DNA of 64,000 nt, from assembly GCF_037038585.1 (NCBI RefSeq), contig NC_092526.1:34299501-34363500 (forward strand). Direction: 5' to 3'. Shown one piece after another: positions 1-11,632 of the stretch. Origin of the DNA: Patagioenas fasciata (Eukaryota > Chordata > Aves > Columbiformes > Columbidae). The notes under the pieces are model-generated. The model saw nothing but the letters and a program-made list of their open reading frames with translations, was not told where the DNA came from and did not search any database. Each line of letters starts with the position of its first letter. The stretch's first letter is position 1. The position numbers were made by a program, and so were the translations under genes.

Positions 1-839
1 CTTCCTTCATCCTCACCCGCTGCATCCCAAGGTCCTGCAGACAGCTCTGCTGGCACAGCCACCAGGTGGCAAATGGTCCAGATATTGTAGAGCGCAGCAG
101 AAAGGACAGAACTGGTCATCAAGAAAAATGTCCCTGCAAGCGTGGGTGTGGGGAAGGAGGATCTCTGCCCTCGCATCTCGCCCTCTGGCACTGAGACAAG
201 CTCTCTGGCACACGTTTCCCTCTGCTTTGGCTACATCCATCCTGCAGCTGTGCTAGAGCTATATCCCAATGCTGTAAATCACACCAGCTCAGAGCCCAGG
301 ACTCACATAAGAGCAACCACCAGCTACCGACTGCAGACTAAACAAGGCTTGCCTTTTTTTGTTGTTTTTGTTCTTTTTTTTACACTGCCTGCAGTCTGGA
401 CTCCAAATTGGAGACTCATTCACCATGAAATCGCCTATTCCCATTTCCTTCATACCCTTCTCCCCTTCCTCCCACCATGCTGGTGCTGGGGGAGATATTG
501 CACCTTGATGGTAGGAAGGAATAAAACGCAGTGTCTTGTTAGCAGCATTCTAAATAGAAAAAGCAATAATAAATAAGGTTTTAAAGCGCCCTTGCCTTTT
601 GTTGACCTTCCAACTTCCCCCACCGCCTGTAACCACACACACCACGCCGGGAGGTGTGCCCAAGAAATGAACTGCTGAAAGCGTGAGCAGGAAGCAAGGC
701 AAACTACAATTGCAGCAAACTACTTCAGAAAGGCTTCAGTTTTGCTCAGAATCGGTTGAAAGGAAACTTGCTGCTCACGGATGCTCAGCCTTCATTTTTC
801 ACCCATTTCAAAAGAAACACTAATCTGATTCTTTTTCTT

Positions 840-857
840 GGGGGGGGGGGGGGGGGG
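840..857 (+). repeat. Poly-G run (18 G)
   Basis: There are 18 consecutive G residues, preceded by a T-rich stretch and followed by AAAGAAAG. The run could form a quadruplex and is likely to vary in length between individuals or to be mis-sized in an assembly. Confidence 0.9.
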
Positions 858-2254
858 AAAGAAAGGTTTCTGGAAGGTAGGGTGTAAAAGCAAAACATAA
901 ATAAGAAATATAAACACTTCCTTAAAACCATATTTGGTTTGTTTGTGAAAATAGCCCAGCAGCTTCACTGCCTCCCAACAGCAACTGACAGATTTTAGGG
1001 GAAAAGACATTAGTGCCCACAATGCTATTTTGCAGAATAACGTGGAAGAGGAAATCCAAAAAAACTAAGCGCACAATGCTGAAGACCTAGAGAGAGGTTT
1101 GCCTGGGGCAAACATCTCCTAAATGCTGTAATTACCATAAAAGGTCATCAGGGACACCTCCGCATGCAAGCTAAAAAGTTCATGTAAGCATTTCATGTGG
1201 TTAGTGCAGCTTTTTTAGCAAATGTAGCAAAGCTCTGACATTGAGCCATACAAGATGATATCAGCAAAGAGGTGTTTTCCTCAGAAAACACGTGTAAGAA
1301 AGCTGAGGACATTTAAGCACCTTCCAACTCTTTGCTATCTTGCTTTTCAACACAGCCATTAAAAAGAAAGTTCAAACCAACCAAAATGCAGGGTAAAAAG
1401 GAAAGGTTGCACATGCAGGACTTCATGTTGACTGAGCCACATCCTGAAAGGAGTACAAAAGAGTGCAGTCTGCAAATATAATTGGATTTAAGAGCCAAAT
1501 TCCTCCCAGGTGCTAGCTGCTGAGAGGTTATCATGTCCCACCCCCAGCCCAGGAGGGTTCCCCTGCATCCCTCTCTCCAGCAAAGGTCAGCGGGTGCCAG
1601 CTCTCCTGCCTGTGGTGCCCATGGGGTGGCACCTTCCCACAGCTGGACAACAACATGCACACTATGTGCTGCTTGCTCCGTGGTCCAGAGACAATGCGTG
1701 CTCCTCTCGGACATGGACATCGACACACACCAACACGCTGCTCTGCAGTTTTTTTGCATGTGGCTTAATTAAAGACAGATGCAAAGGGCGGTTTGCATGA
1801 ACATTTATCCTTAGGTGCTTCCCTCCCTGTGGCCGAGGAGTGAGATCAGGAGGATGGATCCCCCTCCCCAACACCCCACGGGACTGTCCATGGCGTCATG
1901 CCACATGTGGAGCAGTGTCCTCTCTTCTAAGACACTCCTAACAGCTCAGGGAGTGCTGAAGGACATGTGGGATGCTCCAAGCAAGGAGTCCTCCAAAACC
2001 TGTCCTCTGCCCTGCGTGACATCTGGGGCTGCCAAGGAGCTGGCCACATGTCTTCAAGCAGGATGAAGCCATGGCACACACAGGTCTGGCCACCTAATTT
2101 CACCTGTCTCAAGCAAAATTATTATTTTGGGGCTGGACTGCTTCCTTTACAGTTATAGATCTCATATTCAGGGGTGGGGGGAAAAAAACCTTTGACTCAT
2201 TAAGTGCCTTTGTGAAAGACTCACTGTTGGCATCCGACTCTCTCAGCAAGATAA

Positions 2255-2328
2255 ACATACAGTCATTTAGGTTGGAAGGGACCTTTGGAGGCCATCTGGT
2301 GCAATTCCCCTGCTCAAAGCAGCAGTAA
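2255..2328 (-). mobile_element. CR1 LINE 3' fragment
   Basis: The + strand contains TCATTTAGGTTGGAAGGGAC, then a stretch resembling CATCTGGTGCAATTCCCCTG and CTCAAAGCAG. This is the reverse complement of the 3' untranslated end of avian CR1 elements, so the element lies on the minus strand. Only the last 70 or so bases are recognisable, as usual for CR1, which is normally 5'-truncated. The terminal octamers are degenerate. The right boundary is approximate. Confidence 0.85.
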
Positions 2329-4215
2329 ATAAATCGTAGTTCATCTCCTCTGCTCCTGCAGCCAAAGGCACAGGTGGGGGACACATGAGGAGCAGGGAAG
2401 CACGAAAGAGACCTCAACACGAGAAAAATCCCTCTTGCTGTGAACAACACTGTGGAAAACACATCTATCTGAGAAGAGGCCGCTAAACCACACATTGCCC
2501 TGACTGACCACCACAATCCTCTGACCTCTTGGCTCCAGAGCCAGGGAGGGTCTCCTCTCTCCAAAAAAGCAGGTTTTAATCCTCAAGTCCCATCCAAAGA
2601 AACATTCAGGTGCATAGAAGGTGTTTAACTGACCTGTATCTGTAGAAACAAGTGTACTTGGTACCTTTGGTCTAAATTTTACCCCTTTCTTCCAAGGGCT
2701 GGTGACATTATTGTGCACCTTGTAAAGCAGTCCTGTCCCAGCAAAATGCCTACCTGACTTCATTGACCCTGCATAACCAACCTGGGAAGAGCTGTAACTG
2801 TAGTCTCAAAGTGTTACACCACCATACGCTAGTGTCAGATTAAAAAAATGCTGCAAAGCCTCTGTTTAACTGAGCAAATTCACCTGTTTCATGCTTCAAT
2901 CTTGATGCAGGAAGCAGAAAAACCCCATGCGACCCTTCTCCAACTTAAACAAAATTTTCCCCTGTACTCACTCCCAGCTACAGACCTGCAATAGTTACGA
3001 GCTGTTTCTTCTGCCTTTTTATTTCATGTATTTCATACCAAAAGCAGAGACAGGCCTGGAAACTAAACTGCAGACACCAGCTTCATTCATAAATTTGGCT
3101 GCATCCTTGCAAAGTGAACTATTGTTGTTATTTCTCACCGTTTACCACCTCAAAGCCAGAGAGTATTGTTTTTATTGCTATTGTGAGAACAAGAGCAAGG
3201 AAAAAAATAATCTTGAGCTTCCCTTTTCCTCTCAATCAAATATAATGGGGAAAAAAATAGAGGACGGATGTCAGATACTCAAAGATTTTTTTGAGCTATC
3301 TACAGGAGCTCAGCCTGGTGCTGCAGGTTACAGAGTCTGAATTTTATCAATGGGCTGCACTGGGCCCATTTGAAAGGACAGCAGGTGTTTGAACAATGAA
3401 CCCAGGCTGATTCTACATCTGGGCTACAAAAGCCATCGCTGTGTTTACAAGAAACAGGATAATCAACAAAACATCCTGCCACAGGCACCTAAAAAACTAC
3501 AAGCCCTTGTTATTCATTTTTCTCTCACACTGCACCGTTTATTTATAGCACAAGAAGTTGAACCGGGAGGAGAAAGAAAAGGGAAAAAAAAAAAAAATTA
3601 GGTTTCACACTCATTTCCACGCAAAAGTGACGCATGTGCAACGTGGAAGGGATGGACAGTCAGACGCTTGGCTTATATTGTTCTTCTACCTCTAGGTAGG
3701 ACATTATTAACCCTTCAGCTCTTGCTGTAACTAATGAATTAGCTCAGCATAAGTTCTTGGTTTTGCTTCATTGATGCAACCATGTCAGTCAAACTTAACT
3801 CATTCTGGGACGCTACAGATGGAAACTGAGTCACCATATACTGGATATGATGTCCCTAGAGCCTAAACACAAAGAGATGGGCAATTATGGAGGAGGGATC
3901 GGGTAAATTACTCATCCATCTTAGTCTTCAGCACTTCAGGATGGATCCCGATGGTCAGAAGATTAAGAGAGGCTCTTCCAGAGCTCAGAGACAACATAGT
4001 GTCCCTCCTCTGGAGGAACATCTTTCCCTGCACAATGCATCAAGTTCACCTGCAGAACCAAAGGTTGCCATCAAATTTCAGCTGCTGATGGCTTGCAGCT
4101 CCCTACAAAAATCACTGTAGTTTTGGGTTACTTTCTACTGACATTTTATTCTGCTTGCTTCCTACTTTTCAGCAAAAAATAAAGCAGGATGCATCCAATT
4201 TAGTAAGAGGCTGGG

Positions 4216-4290
4216 TTTTTTTTTTTGGTTGGTTGTGGGGGCGGGGGGTGTTTGGTTTTGGTGGCTTGGGTTTTGTTTGGTTGGTTTTAA
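4216..4290 (+). repeat. GT-rich low-complexity tract
   Basis: A run of T is followed by GGTTGGTTGT, a G-rich core and repeated TTTGGTTTTG-like words. C is almost absent from this strand. It resembles other GT-rich or complementary AC-rich tracts near 11048, 11551, 12680, 39650, 45908 and 52202. Confidence 0.8.
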
Positions 4291-7200
4291 ATCAAATTAG
4301 TTTCATTGAAGATGCATCAAACTAGAACCTCTAGAACGTTTCCCACTATCCTCAAGAATGACTTGGGAAGCTCCAAGGTATCTCCCCCTTCCAGATTAAC
4401 ATTTTGTGACTCAAGTCATTCTTATGTCCAGTAAAATTAAGTATATCCTCTCCTCGTATCCTTCCCTGCCTGCTTTACTAGTTTCACTTCTGGAAGCCTT
4501 CAAAAGACATTAGAGAGAACCAACCCCCCCCATAACCCTGGCGAAATGATAGCTGAGCTGCTTGGACTCTCAATGAGTTTGACTTCCTTGTTTTTGAGTT
4601 GAATCAAAGAGGATTAAGTCAACAGGTGCTTTACTGGAGAGTGGGAGGGAAAACAAAACAAAACACAATGAAGCAACAGCGTACGTGCACAAAAAACAGA
4701 TGAATTCCTCCTCTTCTTGCCAATATACTGCTAAAGCAGATGGATAACCTCCCCTTCTCCTTCAGACCCAAGTCACTCTCAGTTGCTGGCTTTAAAAACA
4801 TCAAGTCCCGGAGCTCAAACGCTTCCCTTCAATCAGACAGTGGGTCTGGAAGAGGATCTTCCCCACCCAGACTTGACCTCTGAAGGGTTGAGCTGCCTTC
4901 ATTGCCCCTTACTCATGGTCTTTTCTACCCTGGTCATCCTCTGAAACACCAGCTCCCCAGCTGGAGAGCAAAGGGCTTCAACAGTCTCTCCATCTTATGC
5001 ACTAAGTAGAGCAGCCAAAGCCAAGACTGCTGCCCCATAAATTCACAATAATGCCTCGTAGCTATTTTTTTCCATCAACAGAAAGCCCATCAAACAGCAC
5101 ACGTATAAGCTGGTCACATCAGAAACCGGCATCTTCATCCCTCCTCCTGCCAAGCAAGCGGCACTTTGTTGTTCTGAGTTCTCACCAGCCCAGGCTGCTC
5201 TCACCAAACCTCCTGCCCGTTTACCACAGCAGGAGACATGGGGGCTCAGGTCAGCTAAAATCCCACTGCAATCAAAAGAAGCAGGTAGTGCCTTATCTTG
5301 TGTAGCATCTTCTCCTAATTTGTTTAAAAACTTGAGAATTTTTGAAGTTTTTGGTGACTGATATGCATGCATAGCCAGTATTAACAATCAAAATTTTATC
5401 ATTATTCCATCAAAATCGTAAGAGAGAAACATCTACAATGCTTAAATTGCTGACTGGTGAGCCTGTAAGTAAATGGTTAGAGGATCTGTATATCTTAAAA
5501 GAACTAAAATAAGTCTGTCCTAAAGTGCCATTTCACATATGATATTTACATCTTTATATCACACAACCAAAAGAAACGTTGCTCATTCACAGTATTTGTT
5601 TTGCTGAATACTAGAGAAACAACCTTTGCACTCCTAAGTGACTAAAGCTTGACACAGCATTTGTGTTAATTTATTAAAAATATGCTGGCTGAAGCCATGT
5701 GTTCAAGTGAAACAGCTCTCAAAAACCTCTGCTAACAAATTACTTGGATTATTGCCAAAAGCCTGAATCTGATTCCTTTTTCTATTTCCTTCTTACCAAG
5801 AAAAAAAAAAAAAAAAAAGAAAAAAAATTCCAGTGCATGTTAATTGTCAATCTGTATCAACTACAAGATTTAGGTTGGTAGGCATCTTTAAGAACAGCAT
5901 CCTAGATAATCAAGTAGCTGAACATCAACAAACAATTTTCAATACAGAATAAGGTCAATACACTCCCCGATGTTTCCTAACAATAGAGAGCTAATGCTAT
6001 TTGAACTGGCTTCTTTTGAAAGCTTTAATTTTATCGAACAACATTATTTCAGGAGAGATGATTTGGGGTTTTACTTTTTAACAAAGAGAGAAGTAGAGTG
6101 TGGCATGGCATTTAATACCTGGCTGAGATTTAAAAGGCACACTCCTTATGAAGTATGACATTTTATACCTGAAACCACAGGAACATTTTACCACATTTTA
6201 AGTGATAGAGTGAAATTCTTTAAATTAGATTTGAACTTTATACCTTCTAATTCTGCTCCAATCCTCCTCCTCCATGTGCCATGCTCAGGCCTGATGAACA
6301 TGCTGGTGCTATATCAAAGTCTAATAGACCTGACTACTGACAAATCCCCTTCACTTAGCCTTGAAGCCAGCAGCAAACCTCCTGTAGATCTGGTAGTTAA
6401 CATTAACTGGAAAAATAGCTCAGCGACTGATAGCAAAGCTACATGAACTGGTCAGCACAGCCCCTTCTGGCAGAGCCGCCCTCCTCGGTGTCAGCATGAG
6501 CTGGGAGCCAGCACTAAGCCCCAAGTGCCCAAAAGTGCCCAAACTTGCATCAAAGAGCAACCCAGAGTTCCTTTACATGCTTTAATCCAAGCCTAAAGGA
6601 AAACCAAACACTTATCTGCAAGGAAGCCCTGAGCAACACCTCCCGAAGCTTGTCCATCAGAGATCGTACTTCTCGCCTTCTCAGACTCACAGATCTGCTG
6701 TGCAATTCAACTACAACCAGATCCTCATTTGGGGACAATTGCTTTGCTGTAAGGGCTGTCACAAACACTGTCCCTTGCAGCAGTGCTCCTCTGGTAGGAG
6801 GGACACCAGTGCTCCAGGGTAGGACTACAGAGCAAGGCGATTTTTCAGAGTGAGATCAAATAAAATACACCCTCCCAGCACTTCTTCACAACCCAAGCTT
6901 CATCCAGCTCATTAGTAGCACACAAACAGCCCCCTCCAATGACTCCTCCTGTCGGCAAGAGATGCCTCATAGAGCACATTGGACCTTACACCCCAGAGAG
7001 GTGTCCCCATGGCCAAACCAGCAACAGGACCCTTGACTCCCAAGCATGGCCCAAAGCCTCGGCTCATCCATCCCGTGTGATGGAGAAAGCACTAACCCAC
7101 AGCCTCACTCTTTGCAGGCTCTTTGAGCCAGCAACATACAAAAACAACCCCATTCCTCCTTCCATCCTGTGCCTTGAGGGACAATCCAGATCTTTGTAAG

Positions 7201-7589
7201 TGCTTTGAAATACGAGTTGCAAAGGCAGAACATTTTTCCTATTATGTTCCTTGCTTGACTTAAGCTCCTACTCAATAAGGGACAGGTGCACTAAGCTCTT
7301 TGCCAGGGACCTGTGTTTAGAGAAACATGGCCCTCCAGTTTTATATGTTATCCCCTTGTAAGCTCACTAGTCACCTCTTAAGCTCGTAATAAAAGACTTT
7401 TTTGAAAAATGATGGCACCTAGTTTCCAAGGCAGCAGAATTTTTAAGCTTGTATTTGCAAGAGCCTAAAGAATTACCAATGCCAAAAGGAACACACTGTA
7501 TAAAACCCATTACCTATTCCTGCTGGACAGATTAAATAGCATGGTTTTATTTTTTAATGTAACGTGACCTGAACAAAGAAATCATTATC

Positions 7590-7636
7590 AATGTTATAAA
7601 AAAATATATATATTTTATGCATATATATATATATAC
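7590..7636. repeat. AT dinucleotide repeat
   Basis: Two TA/AT runs are separated by TTTTATGC, in an A+T-rich stretch. It is a simple sequence repeat with no sign of function. Confidence 0.85.
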
Positions 7637-9424
7637 AAAGTGTAGAATAACAACTACAAATTCCTTTAATCTCTAGTGGTACTTAGAGACCTCAGATGGT
7701 TTGATACCTGTAGGGATTACTAGAGATGCACGAACTCAGACCAGAAAGACCAAGGTGGCGTAGACTGACTGTCAATGGACCTCAGCTACAGTTCAGGCTC
7801 AGTGCTCCAGGGAAAGGACAAGAAAGAAGATAAAAGGAAAGAATTTGAGAAGGAAGCTAGAGATGAGGATGGAGAGTGGCCATGATGAACCTGAAGCAAA
7901 GGCAGAGCCACAGCAGCAAATACACCACAGGGCATTCCTCTGAGGATAGTGCTGTCCCAGCAGTCCAGGGAGACCTGCCTCATCTCACTTCAAATTACTG
8001 GCAAGATCAAGGATTCAGCTGGAAACCTATAGCAAACCAGAACATCTCACGCTTCATACCTTCTGTTAATAAATATCTATTTTCTTAGTCTAAATCAATT
8101 ACTTATTCTCTGTCATAAGCTAGTCCAATCCCAGCTACAAAGCAGGCTTCTTTCCCATGGAAAAAAAAAAATCATAAACTCTGCTTATTTCATAATTAAT
8201 TTTACTGTGTGACTTTTCCCAGCAATGCAATTCATTATTTTAGTTCCCTACAAACTGATGAAAATAAAAAGCCCCCCAGCCCGTGCACAGTCTCCCTGCA
8301 TGCTCTCACGCACATCATTTTTTTGTGGTTTAGTTTCTCATTTTTAAAAGGAAGATGTTTGCTTTCCTCCAACTTTTGGGGTTGGGGGTGGATAAGGTCA
8401 TAGGGAAGTGAGCATTACTTCATCTTTAATACAGTTCCCAGCACAATAAAGACCATCCTTTACACTGTGGCACTAAAGCGATACTAGAGAACAATAAATT
8501 CACATTAATAATTAACATCCATATAATATCAAGCAATCTTGTTGCTCTCATTTCAGTTGCTCCAGAAAGCTTCTGACTTTTCCATTGCAAACGCATGCAA
8601 TGGGTTGCTGAGCTATTGATTTTAGAAGCTATTTTTTGAGCAATACGCTGCAGGAAAAAAAAAAATAACTGAAGCAGTTTTTTATTCTGACTCCAATTCC
8701 AGAATTTACTTATTAAATAGCAAGCCTTACTGCCTTTCTCTTGGAGATTTGAGAATGGTATCTTGAGGCATATGGGAAAAGGTATATTGCTCAGGGGTTA
8801 AGGCCAAATTGGTCCTTAAAACCACATGCACTGATGGAGGCAACACTGCTGGGACCCTGCGGGTAAAACTCTTGGCTAAAAAAATAGTTCAGCAAAAAAA
8901 GTGATATACAACTGCCTGCATTAATGGAAATAAAAACATGAGGTTCCCATCCAGGCTGTGAAGACTTGGTTAAGGCATTAGAGAATAAAACACAAGTCCA
9001 CTACTGCTTCTGAGACTCCCCTGACCCGCAGATGGGCAAGAATCAGGCACTGAAAGGAAACAGACAAATTTCCCATGTAAATTGCATCAGCATGAGGAAC
9101 CACTTTCAGAGTAACACAGTTAATTATGAGCTGATTTCACATGATTTTTCTGACACCCCACCCCAAAACAAAAAGCAACAGGTACTCAGCTTGCTTACTC
9201 ATATAGCTCAGACCCCCCGATCCAATACATCCAAAAGAAATCATGCAATGGGCACAGCTGCCATATGGCTTAAGAAATAAGATGCCTTCAATGCTTTTTG
9301 TTATGGTCTTGACCCTTCAAGGTTCACATTTTCAGTCTTTTTCTCCAAAACCATGGGGGCTAGGAACTTTATTTCAAAAACTGTATAGCCAAGAGTCTCA
9401 CCTAATTATATGAGCTTAGGCTAC

Positions 9425-9492
9425 AAGGAAAAAAAAAAAAAAAAAAGAGGAAAATAAAGGAGAGGAAAGAAAAGAAGAGGAAAGGAAAGGAA
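9425..9492 (+). repeat. Polypurine tract (A/G)
   Basis: An oligo-A run of about 20 bases passes into GA-rich sequence such as GGAGAGGAAAGAAAAGAAG. Only one pyrimidine (T at 9455) interrupts it. It is the first of three purine tracts on the + strand upstream of the IQCA1 promoter. Confidence 0.85.
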
Positions 9493-9927
9493 CACAGATA
9501 CCCAGAGATTTATAGTAAAAAATGCAATTATTGGCAAAACACTAATTGTCCCCATCTTCCTTTTTCTTTTCCTCACCCGCCCTGCAGAGGAGTGCAGGTT
9601 TTCTTCCCCCAAAATACACGATGTGCTGTTATCCTGCCTTGCCAGCTTTGATTTTTCTGCTTTTAAAATAACCTTTTAATGTCCTACAATGGATACATCT
9701 CACTCTGCACACAGGCAATAAATTATTTTTTAAAAACTCCAGCTTCACTACCAGCTAGACGTCATTTACAAGGAAACAAAACAACTGTATTACTCTCAAA
9801 GCCAGCCCCCTACCAAACCAGGGCTCAGAAATTATAGGTGTGATTTTGCAGGCTGCATCACAACATGCTTCTATTTACCCCACTACTGATATTTTTTTTA
9901 AGAGAAGAGAAAAAAAATAAAAGAGCT

Positions 9928-10026
9928 GAGAAAGAAGAGAAGAGGAAAGGAAAAGGAAGGAGGAAAGGAAGGGAAGGAAAAGAAAGAAAAGGAAAGAAGG
10001 AAAAGAAGGGAAAGAAAGGGAAAGAA
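9928..10026 (+). repeat. Uninterrupted 99-nt polypurine tract
   Basis: All 99 bases are A or G, made of GGAAAG, GGGAAGG and AAAGAAAA words. It ends about 630 bp upstream of the IQCA1 start codon. Long homopurine-homopyrimidine DNA can form triplex (H-DNA) structures. An apparent ORF through it is only Lys, Arg, Glu and Gly codons produced by the repeat. Confidence 0.9.
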
Positions 10027-10288
10027 TGGAAGTCAAGAGTAAACCCTACTAGGAGTGATGAAGTGCTAACAGGTGGGATGGAGGCAGATGTCCCCAGCTT
10101 CAGCAGTCATTTTCCAGCTGCCCTTGGCATACAGATGTGCTCAGTCTGGGAATGCAACTGATAGAGGAAATGCAACACGTGGTGCAGGTTTCCAGCTGTT
10201 GCAAAGGATAAAAATAGTAATAAACTGGGCTTTGAGTGGTAAGGGGAATAGAAAAGCACTAGAAACTTAGCTAGGTAGGTAGGTACTT

Positions 10289-10327
10289 AGGGAAAGAAAA
10301 AAAAGGGGGGGGGGGAGGAGAGAGAAA
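10289..10327 (+). repeat. Polypurine tract with 11-G run
   Basis: There are 39 uninterrupted purines: GGGAAAG, then oligo-A, then 11 G residues at 10305-10315, then GA repeats. A TAGG tetranucleotide repeat of three to four units (about 10272-10284) lies just before it. It sits immediately upstream of the CpG island. Confidence 0.85.
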
Positions 10328-10658
10328 TACAGAGGAAAAACGTGAATGTAACTAGGACAACCCCCTTGGGAAGAAAAATAAAAAATTAAAAAGAAAAAAG
10401 AAAACAAAACAAAAAGGTGAAAAAAGAAAATAACACTCATTTTCTTGCCGGGAGAGCTCCCGAAGCAGCAGCAGGGAGGGATTCCCCCCCCCGCCCCGTC
10501 TCCCCAGCCCCGTCTCTGCGGTAACGGCGGGGCCGCGCAGGGCGGCCGGTTACCCGGGGCACGGCCGAACCGCCGCCAGCCGGACCGGGCCGGGGCGGCT
10601 CTGGGCCCGTGTGCGGCGGGGCAGCCCTAGCACAGGGGATGGGACGCGGGGCCTCGCC

Positions 10659-10669
10659 ATGTCTCAGGC
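10659..10669 (+). CDS. IQCA1: IQCA1 exon 1, coding part (MSQ plus 2 nt)
   Basis: ATGTCTCAGGC is followed by the donor GTGAGT at 10670. Only 11 nt code: Met-Ser-Gln and the first two bases of an Ala codon completed by the C at 20728. The ATG lies inside the CpG island, in the context GCCTCGCCATGT with a G at -3. This start was chosen because joining to exon 2 gives MSQATYNKMW, the conserved N-terminus of the family (human begins MSNATYNKMW, from memory). If the exon were skipped, translation could start at Met9 (20741). The 5' untranslated part runs upstream by an unknown length. Confidence 0.85.
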
Positions 10670-10678
10670 GTGAGTAGC

Positions 10679-10709
10679 GGGGGGGCCAGGCGGGGCGAGG
10701 GGCCGCGGG
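10679..10709 (+). promoter_or_regulatory. Potential G-quadruplex, start of intron 1
   Basis: Four G-runs of 7, 4, 4 and 3 residues are separated by loops of 6, 3 and 4 bases, starting 10 nt after the exon 1 donor. This satisfies the usual G3+N1-7 pattern on the non-template strand. G-rich intron-1 starts of this kind are common in CpG-island genes. Function is inferred, not shown. Confidence 0.6.
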
Positions 10710-10737
10710 TGCCCGGGCGGGAACCTCGGTTAAGGGA

Positions 10738-10786
10738 GTAAAAAAAAAAAAATATATATATATATATATAAAAATATACATATAAA
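10738..10786. repeat. Oligo-A and TA repeat
   Basis: Twelve or so A residues are followed by about nine TA units, then AAAATATACATATAAAAG. It splits the CpG island downstream of exon 1. Confidence 0.85.
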
Positions 10787-11047
10787 AGACACCGCCCCCC
10801 TCCATGTACCTCCAGAGGAAAACACCTGCCGGTGCAAACGCGCTGTAAGCGGTTGCACCGGGCGTTGCTCCCCGGGGGAGCGGCGGGAGGTCGGGCAGCC
10901 AAAGGGGGGTGGGATTCAGCCCCCAAAGTAACCAGAGCACTTTAAAGTTTAGATCAATGTTAATATTGTGCCTAAGAAGGCACAAGGCTACGGTTTTGCT
11001 TGCAAAAAATGCTTTTTCCTCTCTTACAGATTAAAACTTACACATAC

Positions 11048-11190
11048 TGGTTGTGTTTGTTTTGGGGTTTGTTTACTTAGGCTTTTTTGTTTCGGGTTTG
11101 TTGTTAGGGTTTTTTTTATTTGGGGTTGTTCTCTGTGTGTTTGGTTTTGTGAGTGGTGGTGTGTTCTGTTTGATGTTTTTTCTTTTTCCT
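11048..11190 (+). repeat. GT-rich (C-poor) tract
   Basis: About 140 bases are nearly free of A and C, with words such as TTTGGGGTTTG, GGTTTTGTG and GTGGTGGTGTG. TGTTTAC (11070-11076), a forkhead-type site, falls within it, but in such sequence it may be chance. It is roughly complementary to the AC-rich tract 400 bp downstream. Confidence 0.75.
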
Positions 11191-11550
11191 GTAATGAACT
11201 CCTCCTGCTTTCAGCAAAACACAAAGCTGTAAAAGTTTATTTGCAATAACCAGACACTGACAATGGCATTGGATCAAAGTGACTGCAAGGAGCCATGCTC
11301 ATTTCTCCAGAAATATCACTAAGATACCAAGCCCTCGGCTTTAGAAAGTGTTATTATTGCTGCACTATTAGTTGGGAACCAAACTCTGAGTGCCATTCAT
11401 AACATTATCCCTCAGTGTTTTGCTGTCTATTGCCACTAGGTCCGCCAGTATGAGACCCGGGACCTAGCCCAGTTTCAGGGCAGCTCTTGTGCCCAGTTCT
11501 GAACTGGACATGGCTTGTTCAAGTTCATGAAAATAATAGTATGTTAGGGG

Positions 11551-11632
11551 AAGAAAAAAAAAAAACCACACACAAAACAAAAACACAACAAAACGACAAA
11601 ACCACCACCACACACAAACCACAATTCAGGCA
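11551..11632 (+). repeat. AC-rich (G-free) tract
   Basis: Oligo-A passes into CCACACACAAAAC, ACAACAAAACGAC and ACCACCACCACACACAAACC. G is nearly absent. The word ACCACCACACAC recurs in similar tracts at 45908-45991 and 52202-52260. Confidence 0.8.

Larger units (their letters stand above)
1..10439. other. 5' flanking DNA, no gene recognised
   Basis: No coding exon is supported here. The open frames are short, overlap on both strands and lack recognisable domains or paired splice signals. Visible content is a poly-G run (840-857), a CR1 fragment (about 2255-2328), a GT-rich tract (about 4216-4290), A runs (3584-3596, 5801-5827), an AT dinucleotide repeat (about 7590-7636) and polypurine tracts that become dense from 9425 to the promoter. 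In mammals the gene on this side of IQCA1 is ACKR3, in divergent orientation. Its long single-exon reading frame is not present, so this is read as intergenic DNA. Confidence 0.7.
10440..10905 (+). promoter_or_regulatory. IQCA1: CpG-island promoter of IQCA1
   Basis: A sharp rise in G+C is accompanied by about 45-50 CpG dinucleotides in roughly 470 bp, whereas the flanks are CpG-poor. The island encloses the first coding exon. No TATA box is seen near the expected start, which fits a CpG-island, TATA-less promoter. GGTAAC (10520-10525) and its reverse complement GTTACC (10549-10554) face each other about 105-140 bp upstream of the ATG. These are half-sites of the X-box bound by RFX factors, which drive ciliary genes. 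The exact transcription start cannot be seen, and the island could also start a divergent transcript. Confidence 0.75.

Noticed and set aside
2109..2763. Two overlapping minus-strand ORFs of 140-151 codons beside a CR1 fragment
   Set aside because: They do not resemble the CR1 ORFs. Only the CR1 3' untranslated end is present, and the frames look random.
9865..10161. Lys/Glu-rich ORF
   Set aside because: It is a translation of the polypurine tract, not a gene.
1..10439. ACKR3 or another upstream neighbour gene
   Set aside because: The expected ~360-codon single-exon receptor frame is absent, and no CpG island other than that of IQCA1 is seen.
10437..10985. 182-codon minus-strand ORF across the CpG island
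   Set aside because: It follows G+C-rich, stop-poor DNA antisense to exon 1, encodes Pro/Ala/Arg-rich low-complexity sequence interrupted by a repeat-encoded Ile/Tyr/Phe run, and has no domain.
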